DNA from: Gordius sp. MW1
Lineage: Eukaryota; Nematomorpha; Gordioida; Gordea; Gordiidae
Assembly: GCA_964036665.1 (NCBI GenBank)
Contig: OZ038530.1
Span: 2,790,001 to 2,854,000 of the forward strand
Length of the DNA stretch: 64,000 nt
Direction of reading: 5' to 3'
The notes under the pieces are model-generated. The model made no database searches, was not told where the DNA came from, and was given only the letters and a program-made list of their open reading frames with translations. The translations under genes were made by a program, and so were the position numbers. This document shows positions 27,901 to 38,159 of this stretch, piece by piece (the stretch's first letter is position 1; every line of letters begins with the position of its first letter).

Positions 27901-29290
27901 TCAGAGAATTATTACTTTGAAATCATGATCGCATAGACCAGTTTTCAAAAATTAAGCAATCACGTTGCGATACAACAAACTAATCGCAACAACAAAACCT
28001 TGTCTTTTGTCAAAATGATAGTTCTCGCATCTTAAAACTTCTTTTCGGAAATCAATCGAGGATAATAGGATTCTCAAATTGGCTTACTTTTATATATTTT
28101 TTCAAGCTCTTTCACATAGAATGGAAAAAAATAAATATTTTTACCTCAAAATTTTTCACATATTTTTCTTTCAACCGTATTCATGCTATGAAAGTTGTCG
28201 TTTTCAGACGTGGTTTCCATGATAAAAAGTAAAAACTTATCAGAATCAGAGAACTATTACTTTGAAATAATGATCGCATAGACCAGTTTTCAAAAATTAA
28301 GCAATCACGTTGCGATACAACAAACTAATCGCAACAACAAAACCTTCCTTGTCTTTTGTCAAAATGATAGTTCTCGCAGCTTAAAACTTCTTTTCGGAAG
28401 TCAATCGAGGATAATAGGATTCTCAAATTGGCTTACCTTTATATATTTTTTTACGCTCTTTCACATAGAATGGAAAAAATAAATATTTTTACCTCAAAAT
28501 TTTTCACATATTTTTCTTTCAACCGTATTCATCCTATAAAAGTTGTCGTTTTCAGACATGGTTTCCATGATAAAAAGTAAAAACTTATCAGAATCAGAGA
28601 ACTATTACTTTGAAATCATGATCGCATAGAGCAGTTTTCAAAAGTTAAGCATTCACGTTGCGATACAACAAACTAATCGCAACAATAAAACGTTGTCTTT
28701 AAAATGATAGTTCTCGCAGCTTAAAACCGCTTCTCGGAAGTCAATCGAGGATAATAGGATTCTCAAATTGGCTTACTTTTATATATTTTTTCATGCTCTT
28801 TCACAAAGAATCGAAAAAAATAAATCTTTTTACCTCAAAATTTTTCACATTTTTTTCTTTCAACCGTATTCATCCTATGAAAGTTGTCGTTTTCAGACGT
28901 GGTTTCCATGATAAAAAGTAAAAACTTATCAGAATCAGAGAACTATTACTTTGAAATCATGATCGCCTAAAGCAGTTTTCAAAAATTAAGCAATCACGTT
29001 GCGATACAACAGACTAATCGCAACAACAAAACCTTGTCTTTTGTCAAAATGATAGTTCTCGCAGCTTAAAACTTCTTTTCGGAAGTCAATCGAGGATTAT
29101 AGGATTCTCAAATTGTCTTACTTTTATATATTTTTTCAAGCTCTTTCACATAGAATCAAAAAAAAATAAATATTTTTACCTCAAAACTTTTCACATTTTT
29201 TTCTTTCAACCGTATTCATCCTATGAAAGTTGTCTTTTCAGACGTGGTTTACATGATAAAAAGTAAAAACTTATCAGAATCAGAGAACTA
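12550..29290 (+). repeat. Higher-order repeat, period 7573 bp (22 monomers), ~2.2 copies
   Basis: Landmarks recur at 7573 bp, for example 13561 and 21134, 14313 and 21886, 17519 and 25092, 17864 and 25437. A third partial copy runs from about 27.7 kb to about 29.29 kb (13736, 21309, 28882). From 19585 to 27160 the offset is 7575, explained by a 2-nt deletion in the first copy near 19322 (ATGATCATAGACC lacks GC). The copies are nearly identical, with sparse differences such as GCAAAGACC at about 21389 where the other two copies have GCCTAAAGC. Confidence 0.88.
17049..21180 (+). repeat. Nested tandem duplication, period ~2066 bp (6 monomers)
   Basis: Inside the 22-monomer unit, 17.05-19.11 kb is repeated at 19.12-21.18 kb. 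The 61-codon frames at 17519/17864 match those at 19585/19930. The junction is visible near 19.10-19.12 kb, where an S-class end (CCGCTTCTCGGAAG) runs straight into the GGGTTATCAAATTGTC variant. At the end of the second copy the same S end runs into GATTCTCAAATTGGC. The arrangement was copied into the next 22-monomer unit, at about 24.62-28.75 kb. Confidence 0.85.
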
Positions 29291-29910
29291 TTACTTTGAA
29301 ATCATGATCGCATAGACCAGTTTTCAAAAATTAAGCAATCACGTTGCGATACAACAAACTAATCGCAACAACAAAACCTTGTCTTTAAAATGATAGTTCT
29401 CGCAGCTTAAAACCGCTTCTCTGAAGTCAATCGAGGATAATAGGATTCTCAAATTGGCTTACTTTTATATATTTTTTTACGCTCTTTCACATAGAATCGA
29501 AAAAAATAAATCTTTTTACCTCAAAATTTTTCACATATTTTTCTTTCAACCGTATTCATCCTATGAAAGTTGTCGTTTTCAGACGTGGTTTCCATGATAA
29601 AAAGTAAAAACTTATCAGAATCAGAGAACTATTACTTTGAAATCATGATCGCCTAAAGCAGTTTTCAAAAATTAAGCAATCACGTTGCGATACAACAGAC
29701 TAATCGCAACAACAAAACCTTGTCTTTTGTCAAAATGATAGTTCTCGCAGCTTAAAACTTCTTTTCGGAAGTCAATCGAGGATTATAGGATTCTCAAATT
29801 GTCTTACTTTTATATATTTTTTCAAGCTCTTTCACATAGAATCAAAAAAAAATAAATATTTTTACCTCAAAACTTTTCACATTTTTTTCTTTCAACCGTA
29901 TTCATCCGAT

Positions 29911-30251
29911 GAAAGTTGTCGTTTCCAGACGTGGTTTCCATGATAAAAATTAAAAATTTATCAGAATCAGAGAACTATTACTTTGAAATCATGATCGCAT
30001 AGAGCAGTTTTCAAAAGTTAAGCATTCACGTTGCGATACAACAAACTAATCGCAACAATAAAACGTTGTCTTTAAAATGATAGTTCTCGCAGCTTAAAAC
30101 CGCTTCTCTGAAGTCAATCGAGGATAATAGGATTCTCAAATTGGCTTACTTTTATATATTTTTTTACGCTCTTTCACATAGAATCGAAAAAAATAAATCT
30201 TTTTACCTCAAAATTTTTCACATATTTTTCTTTCAACCGTATTCATCCTAT
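29911..30251 (+). repeat. Example short monomer (class S, 341 bp)
   Basis: Class S is marked by GCATAGAGCAG, AAAAGTTAAGCATTCACG, AACAATAAAACGTTGTC, a 4-nt deletion (GTCTTTAAAATG where other classes have GTCTTTTGTCAAAATG) and AAAACCGCTTCTC. The deletion explains its 341-bp length. It occurs in both array domains, usually once per higher-order unit in the right domain. Two S monomers sit next to each other at about 36.8-37.5 kb. Confidence 0.85.
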
Positions 30252-30281
30252 GAAAGTTGTCGTTTTCAGACGTGGTTTCCA

Positions 30282-30304
30282 TGATAAAAAGTAAAAACTT
30301 ATCA
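30282..30304. repeat. Inverted repeat TGATAA / TTATCA, 11-nt loop
   Basis: TGATAA (30282-30287) and TTATCA (30299-30304) are perfect 6-bp complements separated by 11 nt. The pair occurs in most monomers; it is broken in some, for example where GATTAAAAG replaces GATAAAAAG. TGATAA also fits the general WGATAR motif bound by GATA-type factors, but that is only a pattern match. Confidence 0.7.
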
Positions 30305-30310
30305 GAATCA

Positions 30311-30433
30311 GAGAACTATTACTTTGAAATCATGATCGCAAAGACCAGTTTTCAAAAATTAAGCAATCACGTTGCGATACAACAAACTAATCGCAACAAC
30401 AAAACCTTGTCTTTTGTCAAAATGATAGTTCTC
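30311..30433. repeat. Outer imperfect inverted repeat, 16-nt arms
   Basis: GAGAACTATTACTTTG starts at 30311 and CAAAATGATAGTTCTC ends at 30433. The last nine bases of the second arm are the exact complement of the first nine of the first arm (GAGAACTAT / ATAGTTCTC). Over 16 nt there are two mismatches, one of which would be a G-U pair in RNA. The arms enclose the GTTGCGAT/ATCGCAAC dyad. The arrangement is repeated in nearly every monomer of the window. Confidence 0.7.
30371..30397. repeat. Perfect 8-bp dyad GTTGCGAT / ATCGCAAC, 11-nt loop
   Basis: GTTGCGAT (30371-30378) and ATCGCAAC (30390-30397) are exact reverse complements separated by 11 nt. It is present in all monomer classes and is among the least variable parts of the monomer on reading. 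Exceptions are GTTGCAAT plus an ATAC insertion (52.49, 53.18, 62.13 kb), ATTGCAAC (56.64, 56.99, 58.37 kb) and a deletion giving CGTTAGATAC (about 1.84 and 6.29 kb). Confidence 0.85.
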
Positions 30434-31286
30434 GCATCTTAAAACTTCTTTTCGGAAATCAATCGAGGATAATAGGATTCTCAAACTGGCTTACTTTTAT
30501 ATATTTTTTTACGCTCTTTCACATAGAATGGAAAAAAATAAATATTTTTACCTCAAAATTTTTCACATATTTTTCTTTCAACCGTATTCATCCGATGATA
30601 GTTGTCGTTTTCAGACCTGGTTTCCATGATAAAAAGTAGAAACTTATCAGAATAAGAGAACTATTACTTTGAAATCATGATCGCATAGACCAGTTTTCAA
30701 AAATAAAGCAATCACGTTGCGATACAACAAACTAATCGCAACAACAAAACCTTGTCTTTTGTCAAAATGATAGTTCTCGCATCTTAAAACTTCTTTTCGG
30801 AAATCAATCGAGGATAATAGGATTCTCAAATTGGCTTACTTTTATATATTTTTTTACGCTCTTTTACATAGAATGGAAAAAAATAAATATTTTTACCTCA
30901 AAATTTTTCACATATTTTTCTTTCAACCGTATTCATCCTATGAAAGTTGTCGTTTTCAGACGTGGTTTCCATGATAAAAAGTAAAAACTTATCAGAATCA
31001 GAGAACTATTAATTTGAAATCATGATCGCATAGACCAGTTTTCAAAAATTAAGCAATCACGTTGCGATACAACAAACTAATCGCAACAACAAAACCTTGT
31101 CTTTTGTCAAAATGATAGTTCTCGCATCTTAAAACTTCTTTTCGGAAATCAATCGAGGATAATAGGATTCTCAAATTGGCTTACTTTTATATATTTTTTT
31201 ACGCTCTTTCACATAGAATAGAAAAAAATAAATATTTTTACCTCAAAATTTTTCACATATTTTTCTTTCAACCGTATTCATCCGAT

Positions 31287-31631
31287 GAAAGTTGTCGTTT
31301 TCAGACGTGGTTTCCATGATAAAAAGTAAAAACTTATCAGAATCAGAGAACTATTACTTTGAAATCATGATCGCATAGACCAGTTTTCAAAAATTAAGCA
31401 ATCACGTTGCGATACAACAAACTAATCGCAACAACAAAACCTTGTCTTTTGTCAAAATGATAGTTCTCGCAGCTTAAAACTTATTTTCGGAAGTCAATCC
31501 AGGATAATAGGATTCTCAAATTGGCTTACTTTTCTATATTTTTTTACGCTCTTTCACATAGAATCGAAAAAAATAAATCTTTTTACCTCAAAATTTTTCA
31601 CATTTTTTTCTTTCAACCGTATTCATCCGAT
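31287..31631 (+). repeat. Example monomer of class C (345 bp, right domain only)
   Basis: Class C is marked by CGCAGCTTAAAACTTATTTTCGG, AGTCAATCCAGG (others have TCGAGG) and, usually, GGCTTACTTTTCTATATT. It first appears here and recurs to near the window end (for example 33.2, 36.0, 39.7, 44.5, 55.3 and 60.8 kb). I did not find the TTATTTTCGG/CCAGG combination left of about 31 kb. In the right domain it normally precedes a class S monomer. Confidence 0.8.
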
Positions 31632-34385
31632 GAAAGTTGTCGTTTCCAGACGTGGTTTCCATGATAAAAAGTAAAAATTTATCAGAATCAGAGAACTATT
31701 ACTTTGAAATCATGATCGCATAGAGCAGTTTTTAAAAGTTAAGCATTCACGTTGCGATACAACAAACTAATCGCAACAATAAAACGTTGTCTTTAAAATG
31801 ATAGTTCTCGCAGCTTAAAACCGCTTCTCTGAAGTCAATCGAGGATAATAGGATTCTCAAATTGGCTTACTTTTATATATTTTTTTACGCTCTTTCACAT
31901 AGAATCGAAAAAAATAAATCTTTTTACCTCAAAATTTTTCACATATTTTTCTTTCAACCGTATTCATCCTATGAAAGTTGTCGTTTTCAGACGTGGTTTC
32001 CATGATAAAAAGTAAAAACTTATCAGAATCAGAGAACTATTACTTTGAAATCATGATCGCAAAGACCAGTTTTCAAAAATTAAGCAATCACGTTGCGATA
32101 CAACAAACTAATCGCAACAACAAAACCTTGTCTTTTGTCAAAATGATAGTTCTCGCATCTTAAAACTTCTTTTCGGAAATCAATCGAGGATAATAGGATT
32201 CTCAAATTGGCTTACTTTTATATATTTTTTTACGCTCTTTCACATAGAATGGAAAAAAATAAATATTTTTACCTCAAAATTTTTCACATATTTTTCTTTC
32301 AACCGTATTCATCCGATGATAGTTGTCGTTTTCAGACCTGGTTTCCATGATAAAAAGTAGAAACTTATCAGAATCAGAGAACTATTACTTTGAAATCATG
32401 ATCGCATAGACCAGTTTTCAAAAATTAAGCAATCACGTTGCGATACAACAAACTAATCGCAACAACAAAATCTTGTCTTTTGTCAAAATGATAGTTCTCG
32501 CATCTTAAAACTTCTTTTCGGAAATCAATCGAGGATAATAGGATTCTCAAATTGGCTTACTTTTATATATTTTTTTACGCTCTTTCACATAGAATGGAAA
32601 AAAATAAATATTTTTACCTCAAAATTTTTCACATATTTTTTTTTCAACCGTATTCATCCGATGAAAGTTGTCGTTTTCAGACGTGGTTTCCATGATAAAA
32701 AAAAAAAACTTATCAGAATAAGAGAACTATTACTTTGAAATCATGATCGCATAGACCAGTTTTCAAAAATTAAGCAATCACGTTGCGATACAACAAACTA
32801 ATCGCAACAACAAAACCTTGTCTTTTGTCAAAATGATAGTTCTCGCATCTTAAAACTTCTTTTCGGAAATCAATCGAGGATAATAGGATTCTCAAATTGG
32901 CTTACTTTTATATATTTTTTTACGCTCTTTCACATAGAATGGAAAAAAATAAATATTTTTACCTCAAAATTTTTCACATATTTTTCTTTCAACCGTATTC
33001 ATCCGATGAAAGTTGTCGTTTTCAGACGTGGTTTCCATGATTAAAAGTAAAAACTTATCAGAATCAGAGAACTATTACTTTGAAATCATGATCGCATAGA
33101 CCAGTTTTCAAAAATTAAGCAATCACGTTGCGATACAACAAACTAATCGCAACAACAAAACCTTGTCTTTTGTCAAAATGATAGTTCTCGCAGCTTAAAA
33201 CTTATTTTCGGAAGTCAATCCAGGATAATAGGATTCTCAAATTGGCTTACTTTTCTATATTTTTTTACGCTCTTTCACATAGAATCGAAAAAAATAAATC
33301 TTTTTACCTCAAAATTTTTCACATTTTTTTCTTTCAACCGTATTCATCCGATGAAAGTTGTCGTTTCCAGACGTGGTTTCCATGATAAAAAGTAAAAATT
33401 TATCAGAATCAGAGAACTATTACTTTGAAATCATGATCGCATAGAGCAGTTTTCAAAAGTTAAGCATTCACGTTGCGATACAACAAACTAATCGCAACAA
33501 TAAAACGTTGTCTTTAAAATGATAGTTCTCGCAGCTTAAAACCGCTTCTCTGAAGTCAATCGAGGATAATAGGATTCTCAAATTGGCTTACTTTTATATA
33601 TTTTTTTACGCTCTTTCACATAGAATCGAAAAAAATAAATCTTTTTACCTCAAAATTTTTCACATTTTTTTCTTTCAACCGTATTCATCCTATGAAAGTT
33701 GTCGTTTTCAGACGTGGTTTCCATGATAAAAAGTAAAAACTTATCAGAATCAGAGAACTATTACTTTGAAATCATGATCGCAACCAGTTTTCAAAAATTA
33801 AGCAATCACGTTGCGATACAACAAACTAATCGCAACAACAAAACCTTGTCTTTTGTCAAAATGATAGTTCTCGCATCTTAAAACTTCTTTACGGAAATCA
33901 ATCGAGGATAATAGGATTCTCAAATTGGCTTACTTTTATATATTTTTTTACGCTCTTTCACATAGAATGGAAAAAAATAAATATTTTTACCTCAAAATTT
34001 TTCACATATTTTTCTTTCAACCGTATTCATCCGATGATAGTTGTCGTTTTCAGACCTGGTTTCCATGATAAAAAGTAGAAACTTATCAGAATAAGAGAAC
34101 TATTACTTTGAAATCATGATCGCATAGACCAGTTTTCAAAAATTAAGCAATCACGTTGCGATACAACAAACTAATCGCAACAACAAAACCTTGTCTTTTG
34201 TCAAAATGATAGTTCTCGCATCTTAAAACTTCTTTTCGGAAATCAATCGAGGATAATAGGATTCTCAAATTGGCTTACTTTTATATATTTTTTTACGCTC
34301 TTTTACATAGAATGGAAAAAAATAAATATTTTTACCTCAAAATTTTTCACATTTTTTTCTTTCAACCGTATTCATCCTATGAAAG

Positions 34386-36452
34386 TTGTCGTTTTCAGAC
34401 GTGGTTTCCATGATAAAAAGTAAAAACTTATCAGAATCAGAGAACTATTACTTTGAAATCATGATCGCAAAGACCAGTTTTCAAAAATTAAGCAATCACG
34501 TTGCGATACAACAAACTAATCGCAACAACAAAACCTTGTCTTTTGTCAAAATGATAGTTCTCGCATCTTAAAACTTCTTTACGGAAATCAATCGAGGATA
34601 ATAGGATTCTCAAATTGGCTTACTTTTATATATTTTTTTACGCTCTTTCACATAGAATGGAAAAAAATAAATATTTTTACCTCAAAATTTTTCACATATT
34701 TTTCTTTCAACCGTATTCATCCGATGATAGTTGTCGTTTTCAGACCTGGTTTCCATGATAAAAAGTAGAAACTTATCAGAATCAGAGAACTATTACTTTG
34801 AAATCATGATCGCATAGACCAGTTTTCAAAAATTAAGCAATCACGTTGCGATACAACAAACTAATCGCAACAACAAAACCTTGTCTTTTGTAAAAATGAT
34901 AGTTCTCGCATCTTAAAACTTCTTTTCGGAAATCAATCGAGGATAATAGGATTCTCAAATTGGCTTATTTTTATATATTTTTTTACGCTCTTTCACATAG
35001 AATGGAAAAAAATAAATATTTTTACCTCAAAATTTTTCACATATTTTTCTTTCAACCGTATTCATCCGATGAAAGTTGTCGTTTTCAGACGTGGTTTCCA
35101 TGATAAAAAGTAAAAACTTATCAGAATCAGAGAACTATTACTTTGAAATCATGATCGCATAGACCAGTTTTCAAAAATTAAGCAATCACGTTGCGATACA
35201 ACAAACTAATCGCAACAACAAAACCTTGTCTTTTGTCAAAATGATAGTTCTCGCATCTTAAAACTTTTTTTCGGAAATCAATCGAGGATAATAGGATTCT
35301 CAAATTGGCTTACTTTTATATATTTTTTTACGCTCTTTCACATAGAATCGAAAAAAATAAATCTTTTTACCTCAAAATTTTTCACATATTTTTCTTTCAA
35401 CCGTATTCATCCTATGAAAGTTGTCGTTTTCAGACGTGGTTTCCATGATAAAAAGTAAAAACTTATCAGAATCAGAGAACTATTACTTTGAAATCATGAT
35501 CGCAAAGACCAGTTTTCAAAAATTAAGCCATCACGTTGCGATACAACAAACTAATCGCAACAACAAAACCTTGTCTTTTGTCAAAATGATAATTCTCGCA
35601 TCTTAAAACTTCTTTTCGGAAATCAATCGAGGATAATAGGATTCTCAAATTGGCTTACTTTTATATATTTTTTTACGCTCTTTCACATAGAATGGAAAAA
35701 AATAAATATTTTTACCTCAAAATTTTTCACATATTTTTCTTTCAACCGTATTCATCCGATGAAAGTTGTCGTTTTCAGACGTGGTTTCCATGATAAAAAG
35801 TAAAAACTTATCAGAATCAGAGAACTATTACTTTGAAATCATGATCGCATAGACCAGTTTTCAAAAATTAAGCAATCACGTTGCGATACAACAAACTAAT
35901 CGCAACAACAAAACCTTGTCTTTTGTCAAAATGATAGTTCTCGCAGCTTAAAACTTATTTTCGGAAGTCAATCCAGGATAATAGGATTCTCAAATTGGCT
36001 TACTTTTCTATATTTTTTTACGCTCTTTCACATAGAATCGAAAAAAATAAATCTTTTTACCTTAAAATTTTTCACATTTTTTTCTTTCAACCGTATTCAT
36101 CCGATGAAAGTTGTCGTTTCCAGACGTGGTTTCCATGATAAAAAGTAAAAATTTATCAGAATCAGAGAACTATTACTTTGAAATCATGATCGCATAGAGC
36201 AGTTTTCAAAAGTTAAGCATTCACGTTGCGATACAACAAACTAATCGCAACAATAAAACGTTGTCTTTAAAATGATAGTTCTCGCAGCTTAAAACCGCTT
36301 CTCTGAAGTCAATCGAGGATAATAGGATTCTCAAATTGGCTTACTTTTATATATTTTTTTACGCTCTTTCACATAGAATCGAAAAAAATAAATCTTTTTA
36401 CCTCAAAATTTTTCACATTTTTTTCTTTCAACCGTATTCATCCTATGAAAGT
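34386..36452 (+). repeat. Block of ~2.06 kb present three times (34.4, 43.0, 53.8 kb)
   Basis: This block matches 42975-45041 (offset 8589 throughout) and 53761-55823 (offset 10786, then 10782 after a 4-nt deletion of AAAT near 53986). Shared private variants in order are TTCTTTACGG, GATGATAGTTG, TTGTAAAAATGATAG, GGCTTATTTTTATA and AACTTTTTTTCGG. The first two copies extend further left to about 33.9 and 42.5 kb (CAGAATAAGAG, CTTTTACATAG). In copies 1 and 2 the A monomer has AAGCCATCACG and GATAATTC, which copy 3 lacks. Confidence 0.85.
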
Positions 36453-36787
36453 TGTCGTTTTCAGACGTGGTTTCCATGATAAAAAGTAAAAACTTATCAG
36501 AATCAGAGAACTATTACTTTGAAATCATGATCGCAAAGACCAGTTTTCAAAAATTAAGCAATCACGTTGCGATACAACAAACTAATCGCAACAACAAAAC
36601 CTTGTCTTTTGTCAAAATGATAGTTCTCGCAGCTTAAAACTTATTTTCGGAAGTCAATCCAGGATAATAGGATTCTCAAATTGGCTTACTTTTCTATATT
36701 TTTTTACGCTCTTTCACATAGAATCGAAAAAAATAAATCTTTTTACCTTAAAATTTTTCACATTTTTTTCTTTCAACCGTATTCATC
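36447..36787 (+). repeat. Hybrid A/C monomer at a rearrangement junction
   Basis: The first part carries class A markers (GCAAAGACCAG). From about 36629 it switches to class C markers (CGCAGCTTAAAACTTATTTTC, then CCAGGATAATAGG and TTTCTATATT). Two S-class monomers follow in succession (about 36788 and 37129), where the usual order has one. The matching place in the block copy at 45.04 kb keeps an unmixed class A end (GCATCTTAAAACTTCTTTACGG), so the hybrid is a local change. Confidence 0.75.
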
Positions 36788-38159
36788 CGATGAAAGTTGT
36801 CGTTTCCAGACGTGGTTTCCATGATAAAAAGTAAAAATTTATCAGAATCAGAGAACTATTACTTTGAAATCATGATCGCATAGAGCAGTTTTCAAAAGTT
36901 AAGCATTCACGTTGCGATACAACAAACTAATCGCAACAATAAAACGTTGTCTTTAAAATGATAGTTCTCGCAGCTTAAAACCGCTTCTCTGAAGTCAATC
37001 GAGGATAATAGGATTCTCAAATTGGCTTACTTTTATATATTTTTTTACGCTCTTTCACATAGAATCGAAAAAAATAAATCTTTTTACCTTAAAATTTTTC
37101 ACATTTTTTTCTTTCAACCGTATTCATCCGATGAAAGTTGTCGTTTCCAGACGTGGTTTCCATGATAAAAAGTAAAAATTTATCAGAATCAGAGAACTAT
37201 TACTTTGAAATCATGATCGCATAGAGCAGTTTTCAAAAGTTAAGCATTCACGTTGCGATACAACAAACTAATCGCAACAATAAAACGTTGTCTTTAAAAT
37301 GATAGTTCTCGCAGCTTAAAACCGCTTCTCTGAAGTCAATCGAGGATAATAGGATTCTCAAATTGGCTTACTTTTATATATTTTTTTACGCTCTTTCACA
37401 TAGAATGGAAAAAAATAAATATTTTTACCTCAAAATTTTTCACATATTTTTCTTTCAACCGTATTCATCCGATGATAGTTGTCGTTTTCAGACCTGGTTT
37501 CCATGATAAAAAGTAGAAACTTATCAGAATCAGAGAACTATTACTTTGAAATCATGATCGCATAGACCAGTTTTCAAAAATTAAGCAATCACGTTGCGAT
37601 ACAACAAACTAATCGCAACAACAAAACCTTGTCTTTTGTCAAAATGATAGTTCTCGCAGCTTAAAACTTATTTTCGGAAGTCAATCCAGGATAATAGGAT
37701 TCTCAAATTGGCTTACTTTTCTATATTTTTTTACGCTCTTTCACATAGAATCGAAAAAAATAAATCTTTTTACCTCAAAATTTTTCACATTTTTTTCTTT
37801 CAACCGTATTCATCCGATGAAAGTTGTCGTTTCCAGACGTGGTTTCCATGATAAAAAGTAAAAATTTATCAGAATCAGAGAACTATTACTTTGAAATCAT
37901 GATCGCATAGAGCAGTTTTCAAAAGTTAAGCATTCACGTTGCGATACAACAAACTAATCGCAACAATAAAACGTTGTCTTTAAAATGATAGTTCTCGCAG
38001 CTTAAAACCGCTTCTCTGAAGTCAATCGAGGATAATAGGATTCTCAAATTGGCTTACTTTTATATATTTTTTTACGCTCTTTCACATAGAATCGAAAAAA
38101 ATAAATCTTTTTACCTCAAAATTTTTCACATTTTTTTCTTTCAACCGTATTCATCCTAT

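Larger units (their letters stand above)
30252..30596 (+). repeat. Example long monomer (class A, 345 bp)
   Basis: A full monomer counted from one GAAAGTTGTC to the next GATAGTTGTC. Class A is marked by GCAAAGACCAG instead of GCATAGACCAG, the full CCTTGTCTTTTGTCAAAATG, and TCGCATCTTAAAAC. The AAG at the usual TAG position opens a 61-codon frame, which I regard as accidental. The monomer contains the inverted repeats annotated separately. Class boundaries are my own working labels. Confidence 0.85.
30252..33693 (+). repeat. Five-monomer higher-order repeat, period 1721 bp, two copies
   Basis: The order of monomers is class A, a GATGATAGTTG-headed long monomer, a further long monomer, class C, class S. 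It repeats from 30252 and 31973, and the next class A follows at 33694. Four monomers of 345 plus one of 341 give 1721, as observed. After 33694 the regular order breaks and extra long monomers intervene before the next C-S pair at about 35.75-36.45 kb. Confidence 0.82.

Noticed and set aside
30440-30480. CENP-B box in the TTCGGAAATCAATCGAGG segment
   Set aside because: The box pattern TTCGnnnnAnnCGGG is not met: the A and the final CGGG are absent.
30590-30615. Hammerhead ribozyme core (CCGATGAAAGTTGTC resembles CUGAUGA...GAAA...GUC)
   Set aside because: The conserved U is C, there is no stem II between the motifs, and many monomers read CCTATGAAAG instead.
30647-30829. Minus-strand 60-codon frame
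   Set aside because: It is the complement of ordinary satellite opened by two base changes (AATAAGAG and AATAAAGC) in one monomer.
32690-32715. 12-nt A run as a second retrotransposon tail
   Set aside because: It is the normal GATAAAAAGTAAAAAC with G and T changed to A; no insertion or target duplication is present.
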